Source: Defluviitaleaceae bacterium (lineage in GTDB: Bacteria; Bacillota; Clostridia; Lachnospirales; WRAX01). Taken from it: 38,367 nucleotides of DNA. Below, piece by piece: positions 1-7,136 of this stretch. The notes below the pieces were generated by a model. That model worked only from the letters and a program-made list of their open reading frames with translations. It ran no database searches and had not been told where the DNA came from. Position 1 is the first letter of the stretch. Every line of letters starts with the position of its first letter. A program made the translations under genes and the position numbers. The stretch covers positions 1 to 38,367 of the forward strand of contig WRAX01000022.1 in NCBI GenBank assembly GCA_009779935.1, written 5' to 3'.

Positions 1-67
1 TATAACAAAGACAGACCACATTCTGCCAATGATTTTCTTCCACCTAATGAGAAGGAGAAGGGATTTG

Positions 68-184
68 GTGGTGAATGATAAATTATTTTACGAAATTGTG
101 TCTACTTTATTGACTATAGTCCAGCTCATTTGCATTGTTTATGCTGTATTAAGGGATAGCAAACCCTATACACCGCACCATTAA
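68..184 (+). CDS. putative small membrane protein (38 aa)
   Basis: A short open frame starts at GTG 68 (TTG 65 and GTG 71 are alternatives in the same frame) behind an AAGGAG site at 52-57. It encodes one hydrophobic stretch (about residues 11-26, EIVSTLLTIVQLICIVYAVL) followed by a short polar tail ending PYTPHH. That pattern suits a single-pass membrane microprotein with a cytoplasmic C-terminus. An intrinsic terminator follows 25 nt after the stop, which supports a real transcription unit. I do not recognise a family. The left edge of the window is only 67 nt away, so it may belong to an operon that starts outside. It could also be a chance ORF. Confidence 0.4.
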   Translation: MVNDKLFYEIVSTLLTIVQLICIVYAVLRDSKPYTPHH

Positions 185-208
185 CCAACCATATCAATAA
201 AATTACCC

Positions 209-231
209 AGGCCATTAACGATGGTCTTTTT
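209..231 (+). terminator. intrinsic terminator after the small membrane ORF
   Basis: AGGCCAT (209-215) pairs with ATGGTCT (221-227) with one G-U wobble and a 5-nt loop. A run of five T (227-231) follows directly. This is the classic rho-independent layout for rightward transcription. Confidence 0.65.
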
Positions 232-237
232 GTCATG

Positions 238-294
238 TCAAAAGTCAAGTCAAAAATTTATTTAGATTTTTTCAATTTGGGGCTCGACTTTTGA
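238..294. repeat. 9-bp inverted repeat with long spacer
   Basis: TCAAAAGTC (238-246) is exactly complementary to GACTTTTGA (286-294) across a 39-nt AT-rich spacer. Two more pairs (AG/CT) lie just inside after one mismatch. It may be a regulatory fold or a remnant of a small repeat element. No coding capacity is seen. Confidence 0.4.
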
Positions 295-372
295 TAGCTG
301 GTCTAAAATAAAATTCTTGCTGTGGTCGGCGTTATTCCACTTGTATCAGCACCTAAATCTGCAATTCAAAAT

Positions 373-420
373 AAAAAATGCCCTGTTCAATTTTGGCTGC
401 GACCAATTTTGAAACAGAGC
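373..420 (-). terminator. leftward intrinsic terminator
   Basis: On the minus strand CTGTT (413-417) pairs with AACAG (383-387). Further pairing continues inward (CAA/TTG, TTGG/CCAA), broken by a bulge and a 2x2 internal loop. A T-rich run follows (complement of 373-378). There is no T-run on the rightward side, so it acts leftward. Confidence 0.5.
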
Positions 421-535
421 AATTTTGGAATTTTGAATACTATGCTTTTGATTCATCTTAAAACGTAATAACGACTTGCATTTCTTTAAGCAACCTCGCT
501 TTATATGCACAAACACCCCTCCCTTCGAAGAAAGT
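373..535 (-). ncRNA. candidate orphan leftward transcript
   Basis: The stretch 185-649 has no convincing protein gene, but it holds a leftward promoter and terminator pair. An extended -10 (TGGTATAAT, TATAAT at 542-547 on the minus strand) would start RNA near 535. A hairpin with arms at 383-390 and 409-417, followed on the minus strand by six T and an ATTTT stretch (373-378), would end it near 373, giving about 165 nt. The only leftward ORF (65 aa) resembles no family I know and has no usable upstream ribosome site, so a small RNA is as likely as a peptide. I cannot match it to 6S, SRP or tmRNA. Confidence 0.25.
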
Positions 536-590
536 AATACCATTATACCACATTGCTTACAAAAAGGGAAGCTGAGTCAAAAATATTTTC

Positions 591-620
591 GTGACTTTGC
601 CGCATTAGTTGTGTTATAAT
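591..620 (+). promoter_or_regulatory. sigma-A-type promoter for the P-loop kinase gene
   Basis: A perfect -10 TATAAT lies at 615-620. GTGACT at 591-596, 18 bp upstream, matches four of six -35 bases. The expected start near 627 lies too close to the in-frame TTG at 635, so the ATG at 650 is the better translation start. Confidence 0.6.
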
Positions 621-649
621 TATACAAAATATGTTTGGATGGGTTGCCT

Positions 650-1135
650 ATGGGAAAAGTGATACTAATTTGTGGCAAAATGGGTTCCGGCAAAACCACT
701 TATGCAAAAAGGCTTGCCGAAAAACTTAATGCCGTAATCATATCCCACGATGAAATAATGCTCGGTTTATTCGGGGGAGAAATGTACAAAAATAATAAAG
801 AACAATTTTACAAATACCACTCATGGGTTGATGGTTACACCAAACGCATGGCGGGGGAAGTTGCAAAGGCTGGTGCAACCGTTATCTTTGCCAATGGATT
901 TTGGTCACGTATCGAGCGTGATGAGTTACGAAAAACCTATGGTGACATGAATATTGTATGCGAACTTCACTACATAGATACTTTGGAGGAGCGGCGGTAT
1001 AAAAATATTCAAAAACGAAATGATGAAATTCGCAAAGGTGGGATGGGTTATATCTTAACTGACCCAGAGGACATAAATCATTTTTTTGAAATACCTGGCG
1101 ACGATGAGGTTGATTTTAGGGTAATGTTTGAGTGA
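650..1135 (+). CDS. P-loop (AAA/zeta-like) nucleotide kinase family protein
   Basis: The 161-residue protein begins with a hydrophobic strand and a Walker A motif, GKMGSGKT at residues 9-16. It then has the SHDEIM segment where small-molecule kinases and zeta-like proteins place their acceptor-site acid. Size and layout fit the AAA_33 kinase-like proteins that phosphorylate small molecules. The substrate cannot be told from sequence. I chose ATG 650 rather than the in-frame TTG 635 because GGATGGG at 638-644 is a reasonable ribosome site and the promoter -10 ends at 620. The gene appears monocistronic: the next gene has its own promoter. No antitoxin partner is visible, so a toxin role is not supported. 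Confidence 0.7.
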   Translation: MGKVILICGKMGSGKTTYAKRLAEKLNAVIISHDEIMLGLFGGEMYKNNKEQFYKYHSWVDGYTKRMAGEVAKAGATVIFANGFWSRIERDELRKTYGDMNIVCELHYIDTLEERRYKNIQKRNDEIRKGGMGYILTDPEDINHFFEIPGDDEVDFRVMFE

Positions 1136-1173
1136 GTTTTGAAACCGATGCTACCCGTAAGTAAAACAAAAGG

Positions 1174-1202
1174 TTGCCTTTTTGGTGCAAAAATGGTAAA
1201 AT
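1174..1202 (+). promoter_or_regulatory. promoter of the RelQ-type synthetase gene
   Basis: TTGCCT (1174-1179) and TAAAAT (1197-1202) are separated by 17 bp and precede a GGAGGA ribosome site at 1221-1226. Confidence 0.65.
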
Positions 1203-1231
1203 GGTTATATGTCGTAGCACGGAGGAATGGA

Positions 1232-1858
1232 ATGCACCCACGCTTTAATGAAGAAGAATTTGAAAAGCTAAAAAAAATAACACCCATTTACCAATGGGGG
1301 CTGGAAACCTTATTAACAAAACTTAAAATCGTACATGAGGACTTAAAAAACTTCCAAAAACGGGATGCTATTGATTATGTAGCAAGCCGCATAAAAACCC
1401 CCGAAAGCATTGCCCAAAAACTGCACAGGCTGGGCCACACCATAACGGCGGAAAGTGCCAAAACCCACCTGCGGGACATTGCAGGGATACGGATTTTATG
1501 CCCCTTTGCCGATGATATATATTTTTTAGCAAAACTTTTGCGCTCCATGCCGGAAATTGGTATTGAAAGCGAAAAAGATTATGTCAGCAATCCGAAGCCC
1601 AGCGGCTACCGCAGCTATCACATTATCACCGAAGTGCCTGTATTTTATTCGGGCAAAGTTGAAAATGTGGCAGTGGAAATCCAGATACGCACAGAGGCTA
1701 TGAATTTTTGGGCAACTTTGGAGCACAAAGTGCGCTACAAATATGATGGCAAAATACCCCAACATCTTGGTGATGAATTAGTAGAAATTGCTAATCAAAT
1801 TTCCCAGCTGGATAACCGTATGTTTGCCATGCATGAAATTGTTAAAACACAGACCTAA
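1232..1858 (+). CDS. relQ: small alarmone synthetase, RelQ/YjbM type (GTP pyrophosphokinase)
   Basis: This 208-residue cytoplasmic enzyme should transfer pyrophosphate from ATP to GDP or GTP to make (p)ppGpp. It has the RelA/SpoT synthetase core: RIKTPESIAQKL, the AGIRI segment, SGYRSYH, VEIQIRT and FWATLEHKVRYK. There is no HD hydrolase domain and no TGS or ACT domain, which defines the small, synthetase-only group. The length is the usual one for RelQ. A longer in-frame ORF begins at 1139. ATG 1232 is chosen because GGAGGA sits 5 nt upstream and the promoter -10 lies at 1197-1202. It appears to be transcribed alone. RelQ and RelP types are hard to tell apart by eye; length and motif spacing favour RelQ. 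Confidence 0.88.
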   Translation: MHPRFNEEEFEKLKKITPIYQWGLETLLTKLKIVHEDLKNFQKRDAIDYVASRIKTPESIAQKLHRLGHTITAESAKTHLRDIAGIRILCPFADDIYFLAKLLRSMPEIGIESEKDYVSNPKPSGYRSYHIITEVPVFYSGKVENVAVEIQIRTEAMNFWATLEHKVRYKYDGKIPQHLGDELVEIANQISQLDNRMFAMHEIVKTQT

Positions 1859-1869
1859 GTGATCCGAAT

Positions 1870-2517
1870 CTATCGCCTTCTTATGTCTGCGTGTTGTTGA
1901 TATTGGGCAAGGGCGTATTCTTCACGAAATCCAAGTACACGTGGCACATATGCCATGGTTTCCGCAAATGGCGGAATGCCGCCGTGTTGTTGCACTCGTG
2001 GCCAGCCGGCATTGTATCCTGCCAATGCCAATTCCTCATCACCACCAAAGCGCTCCAATAGGCTACGAAGATATGTTGTGCCTGCATTAACATTCTGCAT
2101 AATGTCAAAGGGGTCTGTTACGCCCAAATTGCGGGCAGTGGCAGGCATTAGTTGCATCAACCCCATTGCGCCCGCATGGGACACTGCCAAAGGGTTGTAA
2201 CTAGATTCGGCACGGATAACGGCACGTATTAAATTGGCATCCACCCCATGGTGGGTTGATGCGGCGGTAATTGCTGCATCAATAATTGGGTTTATATTTC
2301 CGCTTGGCGTGTTTGATACGGCATGGCTGTAACTGTTAAGGATTTGATAAAAATCAGCACCCTCCAACTCCTCCACCGAACCGGCGGCTTGGGGATGGGC
2401 ATCGGAAGCCCTGTCAACCCCCCTGCCCTGCTGTGTTCCCGCCAGACGTTGGTTAATTGCATGGTCTATTCTCGCCCGTGCCATATCAACAATGGCTGCG
2501 GAGTTAAAATTACTCAT
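1870..2517 (-). CDS. lytic transglycosylase, SLT domain
   Basis: A 215-residue protein whose C-terminal half (about 85-200) is a Slt70-type transglycosylase domain that cleaves the MurNAc-GlcNAc bond of peptidoglycan. The catalytic glutamate is E104 in RAESSYNPLAV, followed by the GAMGLMQLMPATA motif, the NAGTTYLRSLL helix and the LALAGYNAG motif. The first 80 residues are polar and low in complexity, and no signal peptide or membrane segment is seen. That is unusual for a wall enzyme but is also known in Bacillus CwlQ-like proteins. The start has a GAGGTGA ribosome site (complement of 2522-2528). It is divergent from mutS2, with only 60 bp between the start codons. Confidence 0.85.
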   Translation of the reverse strand: MSNFNSAAIVDMARARIDHAINQRLAGTQQGRGVDRASDAHPQAAGSVEELEGADFYQILNSYSHAVSNTPSGNINPIIDAAITAASTHHGVDANLIRAVIRAESSYNPLAVSHAGAMGLMQLMPATARNLGVTDPFDIMQNVNAGTTYLRSLLERFGGDEELALAGYNAGWPRVQQHGGIPPFAETMAYVPRVLGFREEYALAQYQQHADIRRR

Positions 2518-2534
2518 AAAGTCACCTCAATGCT

Positions 2535-2563
2535 ACTATACCATATTTTCGACAAATTTGCAA
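2535..2563 (-). promoter_or_regulatory. promoter of the transglycosylase gene
   Basis: On the minus strand TTGCAA (2558-2563) and TATAGT (2535-2540) are spaced by 17 bp. The -35 overlaps the mutS2 ribosome site region, so the two divergent genes share a very compact control region. I see only a weak candidate promoter for mutS2 (TACTAT at 2534-2539). Confidence 0.6.
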
Positions 2564-2577
2564 GGAGAAGTTATATC

Positions 2578-4959
2578 ATGATGGATACAAGATCATTAAA
2601 AGTTTTGGAATTTGATAAGATTGTAGAGCGGCTGGCGGGAAAGGCGATTTCCCCCGCAGGCAAAGCACTTTGCGGTAAACTTGCCCCTATGGGAGATTTG
2701 GAGCAAATACAGCAAGCTTTAACGGAAACCCAGCAAGCACTGGATTTTTCCATGAAGGCGGGGCATTTGCCCCTTGGCGGCATAAAAGATATTGCACCAA
2801 GCCTTAAACGAGCAAGTTTTGGCGGCACACTAAACACAGAGGAGCTTTTTCACATCGGTGAATTTATTTATGTTTGCCGCAAAGTGCAAAATTATGCCAA
2901 GTCAGTGGAGCGGCGGGAGTATCTTGATTTGCTGGACCCCCTGTTTGAACAAGTTGAAATACCTGACCGTTTAGAGAAAGACATAACCCGTTGCATCGCC
3001 AACGAAAAGGAAGTATCTGACGAAGCTTCTGCTGTGCTATCAGGCATACGACGTGGCATTAAGTTGTCCCACGGTCGGATTAATGAGGCTTTGCAATCGG
3101 TAATCCATTCAAATGCCTACAAAAATATGTTGCAGGATGCAGTTATAACCATCCGTAGCGGTCGTTTTTGCGTACCTATCAAACAGGAATATAAGGGTGC
3201 CTTTCCCGGCATGATACACGACATGTCAGGCAGCGGGGCAACGGTTTTTATGGAGCCCATGAGTGTAGTTGCACTAAATAACAAGATTAAGGAGCTGGAA
3301 GCCGAGGAAAAGGAAGAAGTGGAGCGTATTTTAGCGGCACTTACGACAGATGTGGCGGAAAACACCCCTGTGCTTGAAACTAATCTGGAAACCTTAACTA
3401 TATTAGATTTTATTTTTGCCAAATCAGCTTTGGCGCTTGATATGCAAGCCACAAACCCGGAATTGAACGACTTCGGCATGGTTAATATTAGCAAAGGCCG
3501 TCATCCGCTGCTAAATGTGGAAAAGGTTGTGCCCATGGATATTAGGTTGGGTGATGAATTTTCCGCCCTGCTTATTACAGGACCAAACACAGGCGGAAAA
3601 ACCGTGGCATTAAAGATTTTGGGATTGTTTTCTCTTATGGGCATGGCGGGGTTGTTTATCCCTGCGGACTTTGGTTCCAAATTGTCTATATTTGACAGTG
3701 TTTTTGCCGACATAGGGGATGAGCAAAGCATAGAACAAAGCCTATCCACCTTTTCGGCGCACATGACTAATATTGTACGTATTTTGGGGCTTTGCACCTT
3801 CCAGTCATTAGTGCTTTTTGATGAGCTTGGTTCGGGTACGGATCCCACAGAGGGTTCGGCATTGGCAATTTCCATAATCCGCAATTTAATGGCAAGGGGT
3901 GTAAAGTGCGCCATAACCACCCATTACAGCGAATTGAAGATTTTTGCTTTGTCCACAGACGGGGTGGAGAATGGGGCTGTGGAATTTGATGTGCAAACCC
4001 TTGCACCCACGTATCGCCTGCTAATTGGCGTGCCAGGCAAATCCAATGCCTTTGCAATTGCGGGCAGGCTGGGGCTTACTGCAGATATTATCAGCCAAGC
4101 CAAGGAACTGCTAACCAATGAAGATATTCGTTTTGAAGATGTAATAACTGACTTGGAAATCTCTAAAAAAGCCGTTGAGGTAGAAGAAGAGCGTGCAGCA
4201 CAACTTCGGCATGAAGCCCAAAAGCTGGCAGATGAGCTGGAAACTCAAAAACGCCGCATAACGCAAAACCGTGAAAAAATTCTAAACGAAGCCAAATTGG
4301 AGGCACGTGAGATGTTGGCGCGTGCCAAGGAAGAGGCTGACAGCATTATTAAAGATATGCGCAAAATACAGCACATGCCCGTTAATTTAGCACAAGCGGA
4401 GGAAAGCCGCAAAAAGCTAAAAAGCAAAATGGATGATATGGTGGTGGATTTTGACGGCACAGCCCAAGCTATGGGCAAATTGCGTCCAATAGACCGACAG
4501 TTGGCGGCCGGGGATGCGGTTTTCATAAACTCCCTCGGGCAACGTGGTCAGATTGTGGATGTGGAGAAAAATCAAGCAAGGGTTACATTTGGCTCCATGG
4601 AGATGAAGGTCAAAATATCCGATTTGTCACTTGAAGAGGGTGGCGAAGTTAGGGTAGATAATAGACCCAAATCCAATATAAGGCCAACTCCCCTCACCCA
4701 CTCCAAAGCTGCATATGTTTCACCCGGCATCAACTTGCGTGGAATGTTGGTAGAAGAAGCCCTTGAAGAGCTGTCCAAATACCTCGACGATGCTTTTCTT
4801 GCAAACATGGGCAAGGTGGAAATAGTTCACGGTAAAGGCACAGGTGCTTTGCGTGCGGCCGTACAAAAATACCTTAAAAACCACCCCCATATAAAAAGCC
4901 ACCGCCTTGGGGAATTTGGTGAAGGTGACAGCGGCATAACCATTGCAGAATTAAAATAA
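2578..4959 (+). CDS. mutS2: endonuclease MutS2 (ribosome/DNA mechano-ATPase)
   Basis: The 793-residue protein is close to the family's usual length of about 785. Order: MutS-type core and lever helices; the ABC-type ATPase with Walker A GPNTGGKT near residues 337-344 and the DELGSGTDP Walker B/signature region; a long charged coiled coil (about 520-620); and a C-terminal Smr nuclease domain with HGKGTG in the last 75 residues. It lacks the MutS mismatch-recognition domain. MutS2 proteins suppress homologous recombination and, in Bacillus, also rescue or split collided ribosomes. The ORF is open back to 2323. ATG 2578 is chosen because AAGGAG lies 10 nt upstream and upstream codons overlap the divergent gene. 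A strong terminator follows. Confidence 0.93.
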   Translation: MMDTRSLKVLEFDKIVERLAGKAISPAGKALCGKLAPMGDLEQIQQALTETQQALDFSMKAGHLPLGGIKDIAPSLKRASFGGTLNTEELFHIGEFIYVCRKVQNYAKSVERREYLDLLDPLFEQVEIPDRLEKDITRCIANEKEVSDEASAVLSGIRRGIKLSHGRINEALQSVIHSNAYKNMLQDAVITIRSGRFCVPIKQEYKGAFPGMIHDMSGSGATVFMEPMSVVALNNKIKELEAEEKEEVERILAALTTDVAENTPVLETNLETLTILDFIFAKSALALDMQATNPELNDFGMVNISKGRHPLLNVEKVVPMDIRLGDEFSALLITGPNTGGKTVALKILGLFSLMGMAGLFIPADFGSKLSIFDSVFADIGDEQSIEQSLSTFSAHMTNIVRILGLCTFQSLVLFDELGSGTDPTEGSALAISIIRNLMARGVKCAITTHYSELKIFALSTDGVENGAVEFDVQTLAPTYRLLIGVPGKSNAFAIAGRLGLTADIISQAKELLTNEDIRFEDVITDLEISKKAVEVEEERAAQLRHEAQKLADELETQKRRITQNREKILNEAKLEAREMLARAKEEADSIIKDMRKIQHMPVNLAQAEESRKKLKSKMDDMVVDFDGTAQAMGKLRPIDRQLAAGDAVFINSLGQRGQIVDVEKNQARVTFGSMEMKVKISDLSLEEGGEVRVDNRPKSNIRPTPLTHSKAAYVSPGINLRGMLVEEALEELSKYLDDAFLANMGKVEIVHGKGTGALRAAVQKYLKNHPHIKSHRLGEFGEGDSGITIAELK

Positions 4960-4964
4960 TAATC

Positions 4965-5006
4965 AAATAAAAACGACCTTGGAACATTCCGAAGTCGTTT
5001 TTATTT
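4965..5006. terminator. bidirectional intrinsic terminator between mutS2 and a convergent gene
   Basis: AAATAAAAACGAC (4965-4977) is perfectly complementary to GTCGTTTTTATTT (4994-5006). A/T runs lie on both flanks, so the hairpin can end mutS2 and the leftward gene at 5014. Confidence 0.85.
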
Positions 5007-5013
5007 GCCTTAA

Positions 5014-5394
5014 TTAAATTGCGTTATGGGTGAAAGAAACAATTGCGCTTAGTGGGATTTCGGTAACTGCACCTAAGAAGTCACTAAATCCACCACCGAA
5101 TCCTGGTGAATATCCACCACCAAAGAAACCGCCACAGCCGCCACGCCCTCCGTAGCCACAGCCGCCAAAGCTGTCAAAGTTATCGAAACCACTGCATGTG
5201 CTGCCCAGCGGGCAAGCGGGCGGTGCGCCAATGCGGGTAATAAGTTTTACAACCCTATCATCCACACAAGCCAAAACGCCTGTAAAGCCAGAGCCTGAAA
5301 GGCCGCCGGATGCAGTGAAGACGGTTACGGTTTTGCCCACGTAGCGAGCCATGTCAACAAAAAGTTCCGCCCTTTCCATTCCGTTCATATGCAT
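5014..5394 (-). CDS. conserved Firmicute protein with Gly-rich segment, function unknown
   Basis: 126 residues. Residues 1-60 read like a small beta-barrel module (ARYVGKTVTVFTASGG, then VLACVDDRVVKLITRIG), reminiscent of Sm-like proteins. Residues 75-105 are rich in Gly, Phe and Tyr with several cysteines (GCGYGGRGGCGGFFGGGY). The last 20 residues return to an ordered pattern (EIPLSAIVSFTHNAI). I remember similar unnamed proteins from spore-forming Clostridia but cannot assign a role. The Gly/Cys-rich middle would suit a surface or spore-layer protein; that is inference. AGGAGG lies 7 nt before ATG 5394. The gene ends at the shared terminator. Confidence 0.7.
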   Translation of the reverse strand: MHMNGMERAELFVDMARYVGKTVTVFTASGGLSGSGFTGVLACVDDRVVKLITRIGAPPACPLGSTCSGFDNFDSFGGCGYGGRGGCGGFFGGGYSPGFGGGFSDFLGAVTEIPLSAIVSFTHNAI

Positions 5395-5436
5395 ATATCT
5401 TCCTCCTTTCCCGGGGGATTTGCCCCATTTGTTTCA

Positions 5437-5467
5437 TAGTATGAGGGCTTGGGAAGAAGGGTTACAA
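5437..5467 (-). promoter_or_regulatory. candidate promoter for the Gly-rich gene, possibly sporulation-type
   Basis: On the minus strand CATACTA (5437-5443) lies 18 bp after TTGTAA (5462-5467). CATACTA is the textbook -10 of sigma-G promoters and close to sigma-E. The -35 fits sigma-G only loosely and could equally serve sigma-A. One heptamer match is weak evidence. Confidence 0.3.
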
Positions 5468-5478
5468 GCTTTTGCATG

Positions 5479-6351
5479 TTATTTTGGGGTTACACACAAC
5501 CACACTTCGGAATAAAGCATTCCGTCGCCTGCACAAACGTAAATTTCTTGTTCGCAACCACAATCTGCAACAAAAGGTGCGCTGGGCAGCCATTCTGTGT
5601 AAACCCGCTTGAAAAGGGCTTGTATAACCGAAGCACTGTCCTTTACATCATGCTTTTCGGAACGAAACACTGCCCAAGTTGCTGCGGGTATTTCTTCCGT
5701 TGCAAAGCCATCGGCGTCACACCCTTTTGTCAAATGGGCAAAAATCATGTACGGATAATCTTTTTCACCCATTTCCTTATACCCCCCAATAGCATGCACA
5801 CCAGCATCCGGATTGCCCATGGAATTCATAAGCCTGTCACTATCGCCCTCTTGCCAAAATTTTTGCCAAAAAGCCGGCAAGTCCTTTAAGTGGGCATCGT
5901 TCTCCACGGTAAAAATTCCCTCTACGCCATAAATCTTAAAAGCATCTTTTTTCTCAATCCTGTACTCCATAACCACTGCTCCTTTAATGGAAAGCAGGAA
6001 AGTGATGCGGGGATAGATTTTTGAGGACAAAACTTTCTTGCGAGCAGCGGCAGGGGATGCGCCGTGAAGCTCCTTAAAAGCCCTTGTAAAGGATTCGGGA
6101 GATTCGTATCCATACTTTAAGGCTATATCAACAACCTTTTGGTTGGTATTTTGGATATCAAAACCAGCCAAGCTAAGCCGCCGCCTGCGTATGTATTCGT
6201 AAATAGAAATATCTGCTACAATAGAAAATGTCCGTTGAAAAACCACTTGTGACTGCCCGGCGATTTTGGCAATTTCTGCAAAATCAATTTGCTGGCACAA
6301 GTTTTCTTCAATATAATCTATCACCTTATTTACCCGGTCGTGCCAAGTCAT
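5479..6351 (-). CDS. AraC-family regulator with GyrI-like effector-binding domain
   Basis: 290 residues. Residues 5-105 form the two AraC helix-turn-helix units (EIAKIAGQSQVVFQRTF, then VVDIALKYGYESPESFTRAF and the HGASPAAAR end). A linker leads into a GyrI/SOUL-type ligand-binding domain (about 130-290), recognisable by the KIYGVEGIF, VHAIGG and EEIPAATWAVF segments. Proteins of this type bind amphipathic small molecules and switch on efflux or detoxification genes. AGAGGAAG precedes ATG 6351, and a perfect TATAAT lies at 6373-6378 on the same strand, with a poor -35. No obvious target gene is adjacent. A decayed relative lies at 15800-16351. Confidence 0.88.
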   Translation of the reverse strand: MTWHDRVNKVIDYIEENLCQQIDFAEIAKIAGQSQVVFQRTFSIVADISIYEYIRRRRLSLAGFDIQNTNQKVVDIALKYGYESPESFTRAFKELHGASPAAARKKVLSSKIYPRITFLLSIKGAVVMEYRIEKKDAFKIYGVEGIFTVENDAHLKDLPAFWQKFWQEGDSDRLMNSMGNPDAGVHAIGGYKEMGEKDYPYMIFAHLTKGCDADGFATEEIPAATWAVFRSEKHDVKDSASVIQALFKRVYTEWLPSAPFVADCGCEQEIYVCAGDGMLYSEVWLCVTPK

Positions 6352-6432
6352 TTTACCACTTCCTCTGATGGTATTATAGCATGGCTCGGGAATTGAAACC
6401 TTGCATAAAGTGCTTCGCTAATGTCGTTGTGG

Positions 6433-7014
6433 TTATTTGCCTTGCAAAATTTGGCGAGCCCTTTCAACGGCCTGTTGGTGGTCGTGGTTAATTCGTCCGC
6501 TACCATGGATACGGCTGCCCGCAAAATGCAGGCACATATGCCCATCCACCCCATTACCCTTAACTGCATCCAAATTAACACCACGCCCAAACCCACCAGA
6601 GCGACCATAAACAACAACATTTGCAGGCGCATCATCCCGCCCTGCGTGGGGGAAATTGGTTAAAGAGCCTGCAAAAACGTACCCGCCCACATAAACTGCT
6701 ACCGGCCGTCGTGACCAGCACCATCCACCCCAAATTTCGTACATTGTAGCAGCATCCTCTTTGGTTAGCGGTTCTATATCCGCATGATAACGCCCGAAGG
6801 TGCGGCGAATGGCGAAGGTGTGCCCAGTTTTCAAATCCCGTACCACTGCATCGGTGTCACGGGTAAAAATATGCTTAATTTCATCCCAGCCTGCATCATA
6901 TCTAATTGAATATGCAGCCACTTCGTTTATTTTTGTAATATATTTATGGCAAATATCCTGTGTAAGGCATATGCCAAGCAATGCCAAAGCCGATATGAAA
7001 GCCAGCTTAACCAT
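6433..7014 (-). CDS. exported protein of a clostridial peptidoglycan-associated family
   Basis: 193 residues with an N-terminal hydrophobic signal (KLAFISALALLGICL). The body has the pattern FAIRRTFGRYHADIEPLT, then GGWCWSRRPVAVYV and HMCLHFAGSRIHGSG near the end. I recognise this as a domain often found at the C-terminus of secreted Clostridia proteins with peptidoglycan-binding modules. The HxCLHF motif recalls cysteine sites of L,D-transpeptidases, but activity has not been established as far as I know. Here the domain stands alone behind a signal peptide. Control is unusually clear: a consensus promoter (7050-7078) with a palindrome around the transcription start (7027-7049) implies repression. 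A leftward frame at 6348-6635 is antisense noise within the same region. Confidence 0.75.
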   Translation of the reverse strand: MVKLAFISALALLGICLTQDICHKYITKINEVAAYSIRYDAGWDEIKHIFTRDTDAVVRDLKTGHTFAIRRTFGRYHADIEPLTKEDAATMYEIWGGWCWSRRPVAVYVGGYVFAGSLTNFPHAGRDDAPANVVVYGRSGGFGRGVNLDAVKGNGVDGHMCLHFAGSRIHGSGRINHDHQQAVERARQILQGK

Positions 7015-7026
7015 AAATTAGCCCCC

Positions 7027-7049
7027 TGTAATAATTTCAAGTTATTACA
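7027..7049. promoter_or_regulatory. operator-like palindrome TGTAATAA-N7-TTATTACA
   Basis: Perfect 8-bp arms (7027-7034 and 7042-7049) flank a 7-nt spacer. The site covers the expected transcription start of the leftward gene (-10 at 7050-7055). The position and symmetry suit a dimeric repressor. A related palindrome lies 37 bp away at 7086-7102. Confidence 0.6.
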
Positions 7050-7078
7050 ATTCTATTACTACCCCACCCTTTTGTCAA
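7050..7078 (-). promoter_or_regulatory. consensus sigma-A promoter for the exported protein
   Basis: On the minus strand TTGACA (7073-7078) and TAGAAT (7050-7055) are separated by exactly 17 bp, a near-perfect housekeeping promoter. Confidence 0.8.
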
Positions 7079-7085
7079 CACTTTT

Positions 7086-7102
7086 GTAATAAATTTAATT
7101 AC
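7086..7102. promoter_or_regulatory. second related palindrome GTAAT-N7-ATTAC
   Basis: Arms 7086-7090 and 7098-7102 are perfect and the spacer is itself nearly symmetric. With the preceding T it repeats the TGTAATAA half-site of 7027-7034. It lies between the divergent promoter and the small gene at 7137, so one regulator may bind both. Confidence 0.5.
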
Positions 7103-7136
7103 CATTTTTTTCATATAGTTTATAGAGGTGATAATT

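Noticed and set aside
346-543. 65-aa leftward ORF
   Set aside because: No family resemblance, start lies at the predicted RNA 5' end without a ribosome site, and the frame covers a terminator hairpin; a non-coding RNA is at least as likely.
650-1135. Zeta-type toxin of a toxin-antitoxin pair
   Set aside because: The P-loop fold fits, but no small antitoxin gene precedes it; the only upstream ORF encodes a membrane peptide 460 bp away with a terminator between.
1139-1231. 31-codon extension of the RelQ frame
   Set aside because: It precedes the promoter -10 and lacks family similarity; GGAGGA supports ATG 1232.
2323-2577. 85-codon N-terminal extension of the mutS2 frame
   Set aside because: It overlaps the divergent transglycosylase gene, is unlike MutS2, and the AAGGAG site points to ATG 2578.
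6348-6635. 95-aa leftward ORF overlapping the exported protein gene
   Set aside because: It shares bases with the well-supported 6433-7014 gene in another frame and has no ribosome site or family pattern.
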